Source: CAYQQJ01 sp964419935 (GTDB taxonomy: Bacteria > Pseudomonadota > Gammaproteobacteria > Pseudomonadales > Cellvibrionaceae). Taken from it: 64,000 bases of DNA. The position numbers and the translations under genes were made by a program. The notes beneath the pieces are model-generated. The model was given only the letters and a program-made list of their open reading frames with translations, had not been told where the DNA came from and searched no databases. Below, in pieces: positions 54,647 through 63,436 of this stretch; the stretch's first letter is position 1, and each line of letters opens with the position of its first letter. The stretch spans positions 62,001 to 126,000 of the forward strand of contig CAYQQJ010000006.1 of NCBI GenBank assembly GCA_964419935.1, written 5' to 3'.

Positions 54647-54967
54647 ATGAAAGGCGGAAAACAAAAAGGTGTACGAGAGGCTTTTGCTCGTTACGACAGT
54701 GCCGACTACCTCAAGACCGAGGCGGACATTGCCGCCTATCTTGAAGCCTGCGCGGAGGAGGCGCCCAACGATCCCGTGTTCATGCTGAAAGCCCTCGGCA
54801 CAGTCGCCCGCACGCGCAACATGAGTCAGTTGGCGGAAGCTGTCGACATGACCCGGGCCGGGCTGTACAAGGCGCTGTCCGGTGAAGGCAACCCCAGCCT
54901 CGCCAACACCATGAGGGTGGCGAAGGCGCTCGGCTATCGCCTGGCCCTGGTGCCTGATCGCGCGTGA
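54647..54967 (+). CDS. HigA-like addiction-module antidote / Xre-type regulator
   Basis: DNA-binding protein of 106 residues, of the putative addiction module antidote family (HigA-2-like). The C-terminal half has a helix-turn-helix: NMSQLAEAVDMTRAGLYKALSGEGNPSLANTMRVAKALGYRL (written in parts of the family's usual pattern, residues about 58-98). GGGAG precedes the ATG. It lies 139 bases upstream of the restriction-modification genes, in the same direction. No intact toxin gene is next to it. It may therefore be an orphan antitoxin or a C-protein-like controller that delays or tunes expression of the methylase and restriction genes; the latter is inference. Confidence 0.8.
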   Translation: MKGGKQKGVREAFARYDSADYLKTEADIAAYLEACAEEAPNDPVFMLKALGTVARTRNMSQLAEAVDMTRAGLYKALSGEGNPSLANTMRVAKALGYRLALVPDRA

Positions 54968-55105
54968 CATCCACCGCCGGGCGCGTGAATTCACATCCGC
55001 TTAAAATGAACCTGTCGGCGTCTCATGACACGAGAGACTGTCGGCCAATTGCCACATTGCGTGAGCGCATGACGCTGCTCGCCACGACCAGGGAACAACG
55101 GCCGC

Positions 55106-58100
55106 ATGACACCGTCCAGCAACACCTTCAACCAGCTCCGCGACTTTCTCAAGGCCATGTTCCAGTTCGAGGGCAACGACCTCGACTTCGGCATATACCG
55201 CATTACCCGGCTGAAGCGGCAGTTCATCGAAGCCTTCATCGACGGTGAGGGTGCCGACAGCCTGCGAGCCACCGTGACTCAAGCCTTGGGTGACGTACGC
55301 AATCAGCAGAGCGATGCTGCACGCAACTGGCTGGGTGCATTCGCCGCGACACTCGGAAAAAAGGGCGAAGCGAGCTGGGAAGCCTTGGCAGCGGACCCGT
55401 CAGATGCCAAGGCAATAGCCGCCTTCACCAAGTTGCTGGTGCTGGCCGATGACGATAACGAGCGCGAACAGGCCGAAGCCCAACTCAAGACGTTTGTGGA
55501 AACCCGAAAAGTGGCCAGCGATGACCTCGAGGCCCGCATCTACAATCATCTGCTGAACTTCTTCGAGCTGTACTACGCCAATGGCGACTTCGGCTACAAC
55601 ACCCGAGCCGCCAGCGCTTACAAAGTGCCCTACGAAGCCGATTATGACGGCTCGGACACCCTGTTCCACTGGAAGCACAAGGACAGCTACTACATCAAGA
55701 CTGGTAACGGCTTCCACAGCGTACGTTTTGAAGTGGCCGGGCAGTGGCTGGAGTTCCGCCTTGGCGATGATGGTGACGAGCAGGCTCAGACCACCACGCG
55801 CAACAACAACAAAGACAGCGAGCGCAAGCACTACCGGTTGAGTCAGATTGAGCCGGTTGAGCAAGTCGATGCGGGCGGCAACACCATTCATGTTTGGCAG
55901 GTTCAATTTGTGCTGGCAGCGGCATCGACGCCCAAGACGGAAATCTATTCCCGCCTGTGGCGCGAAGTGTTTGCCGACGATACCGACATCACACCCTATC
56001 TGCACAAGAAGCCGGGCAAGGAGGATGCGCCCCCCGGCAAGCCGGTGTTCACCGACCTGACCGGCGACTACGACAAAACCGACGGCGGCCAGGTCAAGGG
56101 GCTCGGTCAGCTGCGCCTGCGCTTTGACAAGTACATCGAAGAACTGAGCAAGCGCGATGACTTTGCCGCGCTTGGCAAGAATCTTGGCGAGCGCCAAGCG
56201 GCGCTGCAAGCCCATGCCACCGTCAAGGCGCTGTGGGAGATTGACCGCAACCTCAATAAGTTCTACGTGGGCAACGACGCCGACTATTTCATCCACAAGG
56301 ACCTGCAAGCCTTTCTCACCCGCGAAAAGGCGCGCTTCATCAAGCAGGTGGTGTTCTCTGACCTTGGCGCCCTGCTGCATGCCGGTGAAGACAATCTCAC
56401 CGTGCTGATCGCCCGCGCCTTCAATAGTGTGGCTGACCAGTTGATCGGTTTTCTGGCCGCCATTGAAAACTTCCAGAAATCACTGTTCGAGCTGAAGAAG
56501 AAAGTGGTGGACACCCACTACCTGGTATCGGTAGGAAAAATCCCCGCAAGCTTTCACGCGCGTATATTTGCCAGCCAGGCGCAGCGGCAGGAATGGGCGG
56601 ACTTGTTCAAGGTGACGGTTAGCAAGGCCGCCGAGCTGGCCGAGCATCCCACCCTGGTGGTGGATACGCGGCTATACCGCGAAACGGATCCGGACTTTCA
56701 GGACGACCTGCTGGGTTTGCCCGAGTTCGACAATCTGGACGAACAGACCGACGGCCTGCTGATCAACTCGGAAAACTGGCAGGCGCTGAACCTGCTACAG
56801 GAAAAATTCCGCGAACAGATCAAGTGTATCTACATTGACCCGCCGTACAACACCGGCGGCGACGGCTTTCTGTACAAGGACAGCTTCCGGCACTCCAGCT
56901 GGGCCAGCATGATCCACGACCGCCTTGCGCTGGCGCATCCTTTGCTCGGCAAGGCGGGCGTGTTGTTTGCCAGCATCGACGACAAGGAGCGTACGCAACT
57001 GGAGACCCAGCTGCGCCAGACCTTTGGCTCGGGCAACCGGGTGGAAGAGCTGATCTGGGCGCAAAACTCCACCAAGAACCAGTCGCCGACCTACTCCAAC
57101 AACCACGAGTACGTTGAGGTGTTCGCGCGCGACCTGGAGACGGTAAAAGCCGAGCCCACGATGTTCCGCGAGCCGAAGCCCGGCTATGCGGAAATGATGG
57201 AGCTGGTGGAGCGATTGAATCCGGACTACCCCAGCGTGGCGGAAATCGAGGCCGAGATTGCCAAGCTGTTCGAGCAGCATCGCGAAGAGCTGCGGGCCGA
57301 TCTGGAAGAGCGCGGCATTGAGTTTGACAAGAATCTGGATCTTTGGAAAGGCTTGTACAATTACAAGAACGCGGAGTACCGCGATGCGGGCGGGACATTC
57401 GTCCCGGAAGCTGAAGCGCGACAACGTGAAGCAGGGATTTGGATTTGGCGCGAAAGCGATCCGTCGATGTCCCAAGTGAAGGAAGATTCTCAAAAATCTG
57501 AATTTCGCGATAGCGAAGACCTGGCATATCGGTTCTACAGGCCATTGCATCCAGTAACGAAGCTGCCATGTGCGCATCCAAAAAGAGGTTGGGCGTGGCC
57601 ATTCAGCCGAATGCCGGGCCAAACATTTAGTTTCACAGACTTGGACAACGACCACCGAATTGCGTACGGCGATGACGACACGCGGATACCGCAGAAGAAG
57701 AGTTTCGTTCATGAGGTCGAAACAAACGTGAGCCGGTCGGTCGTCATTGATTACACGGACGGCGAGAAGGAACTTGCGAACGTTTTCGGACGCACACGTG
57801 CATTTTCCAACCCCAAGCCCACGACGCTCATCGAACGCTTCGCCCAACAAACCACCGGCCCCGGCGAATGGGTGATGGACTTCTTCGCCGGCTCCGGCAC
57901 CAGCGGCCACGCGGTAATCCGCAGCGACCAACAACGCCGCTTCCTGCTGACTGAGATGGGCGGCTATTTCGACTCCATCCTGGTACCGCGCATCAAGCGC
58001 GTGCTGTATTCCACCCAGTGGAAAGACGGCGTGCCGGTGAGTCGCGGTCTAACCCGGCACATGGTCAAGGTGCAAGCACTGGAACAATACGAAGACACCC

Positions 58101-58570
58101 TCGACAACCTGCACGCCGTCTGGGACGAAGCCAGCCTGCCGCCGCGTATGCCGGTGCGCTATCTGTTCCGGCCGGAGGAAGAAACGCTGCGCGCCTCGCT
58201 GGATCTGTCGCGGCCCTTCGCGCAAGTTATGCGAGTGGGCAAGACGCGCACGGAAACGCCGATCGACCTGATGGAAACTTGGTGCTACCTGCAGGGCTAC
58301 TGGGTTCGCTCGCGCCGCATGTATCGCGAGTTCGATCGCCCGTATTTAGCGCTGGAAACCACCCACGGCACGCTGGTGGTGTTGCGGGACATCGATGCCG
58401 CCGAGGACGACACCGCCAACCTCAAGGCCATCCTGGCGCACTACAGCGACGACGGCGTCAGCCGCATCCAGCGCCTGGAAGTCAACTTCGACGCCGACCT
58501 GCGCCGGCTGGACATCGACACCCGGCTGATTACCGGTGATGACTTCATGCGGGGCGCATCATGGAGCTAA
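55106..58570 (+). CDS. Type III-like DNA adenine methyltransferase (Mod) with large N-terminal region
   Basis: Site-specific N6-adenine methyltransferase of the beta class (1154 residues). Motif IV DPPYNT is at 578-583, and the SAM-binding motif I DFFAGSGTSGHAV begins at 925, so the motif order IV then I is that of type III Mod enzymes. The protein is about twice the usual Mod length. Residues 1 to about 550 form an N-terminal region of unknown function, with helical, charged stretches (LRDFLKAMFQFEGNDLDFGIYR...) and no motif I recognise. The segment between motifs IV and I, where target-recognition domains sit, becomes visibly less GC-rich in codon use around 57420-57830. A C-terminal extension of about 200 residues follows motif I. 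The stop overlaps the start of the helicase-nuclease gene by ten bases, so the two are coupled. Confidence 0.88.
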   Translation: MTPSSNTFNQLRDFLKAMFQFEGNDLDFGIYRITRLKRQFIEAFIDGEGADSLRATVTQALGDVRNQQSDAARNWLGAFAATLGKKGEASWEALAADPSDAKAIAAFTKLLVLADDDNEREQAEAQLKTFVETRKVASDDLEARIYNHLLNFFELYYANGDFGYNTRAASAYKVPYEADYDGSDTLFHWKHKDSYYIKTGNGFHSVRFEVAGQWLEFRLGDDGDEQAQTTTRNNNKDSERKHYRLSQIEPVEQVDAGGNTIHVWQVQFVLAAASTPKTEIYSRLWREVFADDTDITPYLHKKPGKEDAPPGKPVFTDLTGDYDKTDGGQVKGLGQLRLRFDKYIEELSKRDDFAALGKNLGERQAALQAHATVKALWEIDRNLNKFYVGNDADYFIHKDLQAFLTREKARFIKQVVFSDLGALLHAGEDNLTVLIARAFNSVADQLIGFLAAIENFQKSLFELKKKVVDTHYLVSVGKIPASFHARIFASQAQRQEWADLFKVTVSKAAELAEHPTLVVDTRLYRETDPDFQDDLLGLPEFDNLDEQTDGLLINSENWQALNLLQEKFREQIKCIYIDPPYNTGGDGFLYKDSFRHSSWASMIHDRLALAHPLLGKAGVLFASIDDKERTQLETQLRQTFGSGNRVEELIWAQNSTKNQSPTYSNNHEYVEVFARDLETVKAEPTMFREPKPGYAEMMELVERLNPDYPSVAEIEAEIAKLFEQHREELRADLEERGIEFDKNLDLWKGLYNYKNAEYRDAGGTFVPEAEARQREAGIWIWRESDPSMSQVKEDSQKSEFRDSEDLAYRFYRPLHPVTKLPCAHPKRGWAWPFSRMPGQTFSFTDLDNDHRIAYGDDDTRIPQKKSFVHEVETNVSRSVVIDYTDGEKELANVFGRTRAFSNPKPTTLIERFAQQTTGPGEWVMDFFAGSGTSGHAVIRSDQQRRFLLTEMGGYFDSILVPRIKRVLYSTQWKDGVPVSRGLTRHMVKVQALEQYEDTLDNLHAVWDEASLPPRMPVRYLFRPEEETLRASLDLSRPFAQVMRVGKTRTETPIDLMETWCYLQGYWVRSRRMYREFDRPYLALETTHGTLVVLRDIDAAEDDTANLKAILAHYSDDGVSRIQRLEVNFDADLRRLDIDTRLITGDDFMRGASWS

Positions 58571-61500
58571 AACTCTACAACCGCCTCAAGCAGGAGTTGT
58601 TAGGCGAGTTCGCCAGCCGCGCCGAGGGCAACGACCGCGATTATCAACAACAGGTGGAAGCGTTCGCCAGTGCGGCCGCCAGTGGTGTGCCGCAACCGAT
58701 GTCGCGCAAGATTCGCGGCTGGCTTGACAGCTACAACAAGCTGCGGACCGTGCCGTTCAAGCTGCGCTATTACCAGATTCTGGCACTGTATTTCACCGAG
58801 CATGTGCTGGCCGCCAAGCGCGCCGGCAAGGGTTTCTCCGAGCAAAAAGCGCTGGTTTACTGGATGGCCACTGGCAGCGGCAAGACGCTGCTGATGCACC
58901 TGAACATCCTGCAGTACATCGAGCACATTGGTGGCAGTCAGGCCTTCGATGAGCTGCAAATCATCCTGACCACGCCGGGCGTCAACCTGATCGAGCAGCA
59001 CGAGCGCGAACTGGGTGAGGTGGTGCGCTTGCTCAACCGCCAGTACAACAACCGCATCAAGCTGATTGTGGCCACCACCGGGGCGCTACTCAACAAAGAG
59101 CCGGGCTTTTTCAACCTGACCGGCAGCACCCGCGAGTTTCGCTTGGTGCTGGTGGACGAAGGTCATATCGGTTTGGCCGGTGGCGGAAAGGATGCGGGCG
59201 CATTCAAGCAGTTGCGCCACGACCTGATCGCGCCGGACAACGCTTTTCTGTTCGAATATTCGGCCACCTACCACGGCATTGCCGACCGGCATGTGGCCGG
59301 CTACGAAGAGCAGATCGTCTACGATTACAACTACTACCGCTTCTTCAAGGATGGCTACGGTAAAGACTACGCGCTGCAAAGTCTCAACGACGACCGCTTC
59401 GCCGACGCCGGCAAGAGCGAAGCGGCGTTCTTCGAGGCGACCTTCGACACCTTGCGTGACAAACTCGACGCGCACGCGCAGCTGACTGTTAGCCAGGCGC
59501 AAGGGGCTGGCGAGCTGCCGTTTGCTGGGCGTTTTCCCGACAAACCGCTGATTGCCTTCATGGGCAATACGGTGGAAGACCCGAAGAAGGAAGGCGGCGA
59601 AAAGGACGAGGTCTCCGACATCCGCAAGTTCGTCATCTGGCTGGCGCACTTGAGTGCCAGCGAACGCGAGTCATATGCCGCAGTGTTCAACAACGAATAC
59701 GCCGGCATGCTGACGCTGACCCGCTCGCCGGGCATCAGTGACGAGATATGGTTGTCGTGGGGCGAAGGCCATTACTGGGGCCTGATCAACGTCGGCAATG
59801 GCGAAAAGTTTTTTAGCGGCTGCGAGGAACACCCGCAGTTGCATGACGCTCACGGCGAGCCGCGCGTGGTGTTGAACAAGGCAGCCATCGTCCACACGCG
59901 CTACCATTTCGACGCCATAGACGATCCGGCCTCGCCGATCAACGTGCTGGTGGGCAGCCGCAAGTTCGCAGAGGGTTGGAACTGCTTTCGCGTCTCCGTC
60001 ATCGGCCTGATCAACCTGGGCTCCACCAAAGGCAACAAGATCATCCAGATCTTCGGCCGTGGCGTGCGCCTGAAAGGCCTGCGCCATAACGGCAAGCGCC
60101 AGCACGCGGAGCACTGCTCGGACTACGCCGAGTTGCTGGCGGATGACCGCCCGCTTAGCCGCCTGCGCCGGCTGGAAACGCTGAACGTCTACAGCCTGAA
60201 AAAGTCCTGGTTGAAAACCTTTCTGGATGCGTTGGAAGCCGACTTGCCCGCCATTGCTGGCCCCTTTCATCTGGATGTGGAACCCGCCGTGGTGCAGGTC
60301 GGCACGGCGGCGGGCAAGCGCAAGCCTGCAGAGTTTGCCGATTACCAAGCAAAACTGCACGCATTCAAGGTGGGTCGCTCGGAGTTTGATGCACCCCTGC
60401 GCTTGACGCTGGATGCGACCAGCAATGAGTGGCATTGGGAGTACGTCGCCGATGGCAAACCCCTGCAGGGCAATTTCGCCAACCCCGGTTTCACGCTGGA
60501 CTACCGCGCAAATCGCGAGCAGGCGGGCGAAAACATTCTTCCAGCCATGTTGGAGGTGCTGGATGCCACCTTTGCTACGCACGCCGCCTTGCGCGATCGC
60601 GTTCGTACCTGGAGTCGTGACAAGCGCGTGCAGGCGTATGTGACGCGCAACGGCACGTTGTCCATCCTTGATACGAAGATGCTTCTTCGTACCGCACAAG
60701 GCGTGCTTTATGACGAGGCTCTGACCGAACGCGGCGAGGCGGCAGTGATACGCTTGTTCGACGAGGCACAGCGCGACCTGCTGGAGAAGATTTTTCACAA
60801 GGTTCGTTACGATATTGATAAACGCCAGTATCGCTATGATTTGGTACGCCAGTCTGCCGCTGGTGAATCCGGCGACTTCATCGAACGCTACCGACTCACC
60901 TATGAGTTCGGCAATCAGGAGGACAGACAGAAATTCGAGGGTGACAGCAAACTGCGGGCGCAACTGGAACTGGATCTGCGCGAAGCACACGGTGATTACC
61001 ACATCTATGCGCCCTTGCTGAGCCGCATCGACGACAATGCTTCACTGCGGAAAGTGCTGTCGTCGCACAAACTCAAGCACATCGGTATTTCCCCGGATGC
61101 GCTCAATGCGGGTGAGCGCAAGTTTCTGCGCGATATTCTCGAATTTATCGAAGCGAATTATTCGCGGGATCCGCGTGAATTCTACCTGATGCGCAATGTT
61201 GAATCGTTGCGCTCGATTGGCGTCTATCTGGATGGCGAGACCCGCGCGTTCTATCCCGACTTCGTGTTGTGGATCGTCGACGACAAGGCCAACAAAACGA
61301 CGTTGGCCTTGTTCGACCCCAAGGGCCAGACTGGTATCGTCAATCAGGATGATCTTGGCCTGACCCAGGGCCATGCGATGAACGACAAGGTGCGCCTGGC
61401 AACGGGCGGACAATTGCCGGAGCTGGCCAAAAAACTGGAGGCCGAGACAAAACGCCGCTGGACGGTCCATTCGTTTATCCTGCTGCGCGACACGTCGCCG

Positions 61501-61680
61501 TTGGGCAAATGGAAAGGCTCGGCGCCGACCGATCAGGAGATGGAGCTGGCCGAGCACATGATTCAACGCCATGTCTTGCGCATGGACTGGCACAAGACCA
61601 ACGAACTTGGTCAAGCGGCTTCTCCCCTGCGCGGAGGCGACAGCTATCTGAGCCGCATTTTCAAGGTGTTGTGCGCGTAG
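58561..61680 (+). CDS. Type III-like restriction subunit (Res): SF2 helicase plus PD-(D/E)XK nuclease
   Basis: Partner of the methyltransferase (1039 residues), predicted ATP-dependent DNA translocase/endonuclease. Superfamily 2 helicase motifs are: Walker A ATGSGKT (103-109), motif II DEGH (199-202), motif III SAT (234-236) and motif VI QIFGRGVRLKG. DEGH instead of DEAH/DECH is a mild variation. Near the C-terminus, FYPDFVLW (PD at 899-900) and LFDPKGQ (D919, K921) form a PD-(D/E)XK nuclease site with D-P-K in place of ExK. All elements for ATP hydrolysis and DNA cleavage are therefore present. Length and order fit type III Res, though sequence character is divergent. It is translated from within the end of the mod gene. 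Confidence 0.88.
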   Translation: MELKLYNRLKQELLGEFASRAEGNDRDYQQQVEAFASAAASGVPQPMSRKIRGWLDSYNKLRTVPFKLRYYQILALYFTEHVLAAKRAGKGFSEQKALVYWMATGSGKTLLMHLNILQYIEHIGGSQAFDELQIILTTPGVNLIEQHERELGEVVRLLNRQYNNRIKLIVATTGALLNKEPGFFNLTGSTREFRLVLVDEGHIGLAGGGKDAGAFKQLRHDLIAPDNAFLFEYSATYHGIADRHVAGYEEQIVYDYNYYRFFKDGYGKDYALQSLNDDRFADAGKSEAAFFEATFDTLRDKLDAHAQLTVSQAQGAGELPFAGRFPDKPLIAFMGNTVEDPKKEGGEKDEVSDIRKFVIWLAHLSASERESYAAVFNNEYAGMLTLTRSPGISDEIWLSWGEGHYWGLINVGNGEKFFSGCEEHPQLHDAHGEPRVVLNKAAIVHTRYHFDAIDDPASPINVLVGSRKFAEGWNCFRVSVIGLINLGSTKGNKIIQIFGRGVRLKGLRHNGKRQHAEHCSDYAELLADDRPLSRLRRLETLNVYSLKKSWLKTFLDALEADLPAIAGPFHLDVEPAVVQVGTAAGKRKPAEFADYQAKLHAFKVGRSEFDAPLRLTLDATSNEWHWEYVADGKPLQGNFANPGFTLDYRANREQAGENILPAMLEVLDATFATHAALRDRVRTWSRDKRVQAYVTRNGTLSILDTKMLLRTAQGVLYDEALTERGEAAVIRLFDEAQRDLLEKIFHKVRYDIDKRQYRYDLVRQSAAGESGDFIERYRLTYEFGNQEDRQKFEGDSKLRAQLELDLREAHGDYHIYAPLLSRIDDNASLRKVLSSHKLKHIGISPDALNAGERKFLRDILEFIEANYSRDPREFYLMRNVESLRSIGVYLDGETRAFYPDFVLWIVDDKANKTTLALFDPKGQTGIVNQDDLGLTQGHAMNDKVRLATGGQLPELAKKLEAETKRRWTVHSFILLRDTSPLGKWKGSAPTDQEMELAEHMIQRHVLRMDWHKTNELGQAASPLRGGDSYLSRIFKVLCA

Positions 61681-61727
61681 TCGGACAACGCGGGATCGGC
61701 AGGTAGATGTTGCGAGGGGTTTTCCTA

Positions 61728-62300
61728 TTAAGAAACTATAAGATCATCATCAAAAATGGCCCCACGCAACCCAAATGACTCAACGATCTGTTTGAATCGC
61801 TCATTACAGAAGAGTGTTAAACAATTTTCAATTGGTGTTTTAAAAACAAGCAATTCCGACGCGCTCTGATCAAATTCCAGATACTTCGGTCCTGCCTGCA
61901 TACCTTCTTCGTTGTTAAATGTGCATTTATCTTCCTTGGGTAGCCCGAGTGTGAGGCAATTGAAAATGTAGTGCGACTCACCAGCGACGGATACTGGTAA
62001 GAACTCGCCGTAATCTTTGAGCGAGTCATTTAGTAAACGATACGCTTTCGGCGATAGCGTCAAAGTGGCGTCGACCCAACAACTAATGTCCGGGACTGCG
62101 GCTGCACCAGCGTTGGCTGTACTGATGTAGCGCGTATCTGGCGCTTTCCACCATTCTGCCATTGCATAGTTCATTTGGCTGAAGTCATAGACGCTGTCCA
62201 GGTTGATTTCATCTGGAACATTACGTGTGATATCCAGGATATCGAGATCCAGGACCTTGTACTTCGGAAGATCTTTTCTTATTGCGTATAGGTTATTCAT
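61728..62300 (-). CDS. Imm11-like immunity protein
   Basis: Protein of 190 residues from the ATG at 62300 (MNNLYAIRKDLPKYKVLDLDIL); a longer frame upstream overlaps the toxin gene and is less likely. The central PDISCWVDATLTLSPKAYRLLNDSLKDYGEFLPVSV pattern (spread over residues about 70-105) resembles the Imm11/DUF1629 immunity family, which often neighbours AHH or other nuclease toxins. It starts 13 bases after the AHH gene on the same strand, the usual toxin-then-immunity order. The family call is by resemblance only. Lower GC content than the flanking core genes suggests horizontal origin. Expected role: bind and block the AHH nuclease in the producing cell. Confidence 0.7.
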   Translation of the reverse strand: MNNLYAIRKDLPKYKVLDLDILDITRNVPDEINLDSVYDFSQMNYAMAEWWKAPDTRYISTANAGAAAVPDISCWVDATLTLSPKAYRLLNDSLKDYGEFLPVSVAGESHYIFNCLTLGLPKEDKCTFNNEEGMQAGPKYLEFDQSASELLVFKTPIENCLTLFCNERFKQIVESFGLRGAIFDDDLIVS

Positions 62301-62313
62301 GCGGTGCCAGCGA

Positions 62314-63042
62314 TTAGTTTTGAGGAATATCTTTTGGCTCGTTTTGTTGCAGGATACGACCAATAATTTGAAGCTGTGTTTTTATCGCATCAATATTCTT
62401 CAGCGCCCTGATCCTGTTTGAAACCCATGTCTCATACAAGGCGGTGTGGTACTTCCTATGTCCTCGAGAAAGGGGCATAGACCAATGAGGTGTGTACTCA
62501 TCTTTGTGAAGAAGATATACGCCGTTAGCCGGATCATTAATGCCAATGCCGTACCGATGAAGATGTAAGCGTGTTCTTCCATTAACAACGGGATCTCTCC
62601 CTTTACCGGGAACAATGTGGTGAGCCGTATGTTTTGCACTTGGTTTAGGTACACCCTCAGCTCTCATGAATTTTTCAAGATTGCCAGTGGGATGATGGCA
62701 CTCCGCGTTCAAACGTCTGACAGCCTGATCTCTCTGCTTCGCAGTCCCGACAGTGGCGGACAGCGCTGATTCACGATAGGCGGCCAGTTTACCCTGTACA
62801 TCAGCGATAGTGGCAAGTTTAGCTCGTTCGAGTTCGAGGAATTGAAGACATTCTTTTTGCTCTGCTTCCCTTTCCTTTTCCGTCCCGGTAGTTGAATGGT
62901 CAGTATTTCCTTTGGCGAGATATTGATACCGATCTAGTAGCTTATGAGCAGCTTCCTCGTAGCTATGTATTGCGGATTCTAACGGTGTCATCTCATGGAT
63001 GAGCTTGGTGATTCTTTCACCATGTAGATATTCTAACTTCAT
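62314..63042 (-). CDS. AHH-domain nuclease toxin
   Basis: Protein of 242 residues with a C-terminal AHH domain, a HNH/endonuclease VII-like toxin fold. The motif TAHHIVPGKGRD places AHH at residues 140-142; downstream NDPANGVYLL and SRGHRKYHTALYE supply the further conserved N, H and H positions. Residues 1-130 are mainly helical and charged (coiled-coil-like around 55-95), without a signal peptide, PAAR, VgrG or RHS part. It is therefore not a full polymorphic effector; it may be a secretion-system cargo whose carrier lies elsewhere, or an intracellular toxin. AAGGAAG precedes the ATG. An Imm11-like gene follows. Confidence 0.8.
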   Translation of the reverse strand: MKLEYLHGERITKLIHEMTPLESAIHSYEEAAHKLLDRYQYLAKGNTDHSTTGTEKEREAEQKECLQFLELERAKLATIADVQGKLAAYRESALSATVGTAKQRDQAVRRLNAECHHPTGNLEKFMRAEGVPKPSAKHTAHHIVPGKGRDPVVNGRTRLHLHRYGIGINDPANGVYLLHKDEYTPHWSMPLSRGHRKYHTALYETWVSNRIRALKNIDAIKTQLQIIGRILQQNEPKDIPQN

Positions 63043-63117
63043 TGTTTGCGGCTTCCTTGTGGAAAGGTAGCCACGATATCAAGGTTTTCATGAGAGTTCC
63101 GAGAACTTAGTCGGATT

Positions 63118-63436
63118 TGTCAATGGCCATCTATTTTGACCCACTTTTGGCCAATAGAATTGACCCACGGCGTGTCTTCTAGTCGGTTACTTTTTGTCTC
63201 AGTCGATAGCTCTCCCCTCCCAGCATGAAGATGTGTGAGTGGCGGGTGACCCAGTCGATGATTGGTGCCGCCACAGCGTCGTCGTGGAAGAACTCGCCCC
63301 AGTTGGTGAAGTCCTTATTGGTGGTCAGGATGATGGAGCTGTACTCGTACAGGCTGTTGTGGCGGCGCGTGCAGAAGTGCGGTAACAGGTCACGTTCAAT
63401 ACGCTGTTTTAAGTCGACGATGGCGCGGAACACCAA
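63118..63436 (-). mobile_element. IS21-family element remnant (one end plus istB fragment)
   Basis: The end at 63118 begins TGTCAATGGCC and contains the repeated TTGACCCAC motif (TTTTGACCCAC and GAATTGACCCAC), the layout of IS21-family terminal repeats with internal transposase sites. The istB 3' end follows inside. No istA and no second matching end are in the window, so most of the element is gone. Confidence 0.75.
63179..63436 (-). pseudogene. istB: istB 3' fragment, IS21-family transposition ATPase
   Basis: About 80 codons remain of a gene normally near 250 codons. The C-terminal IstB pattern is clear (SIILTTNKDFTNWGEFFHDD, then SHIFMLGGESYRLRQK), but the Walker A and B region is missing. 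Homology appears to stop near 63436. It cannot be functional. Confidence 0.8.

Noticed and set aside
56795..57934. 379-codon frame antisense to mod
   Set aside because: Overlaps the methyltransferase motifs on the other strand; no protein signature.
59671..61002. 443-codon frame antisense to the restriction subunit gene
   Set aside because: Helicase-nuclease motifs on the plus strand are clear; the antisense frame results from GC-rich codon bias.
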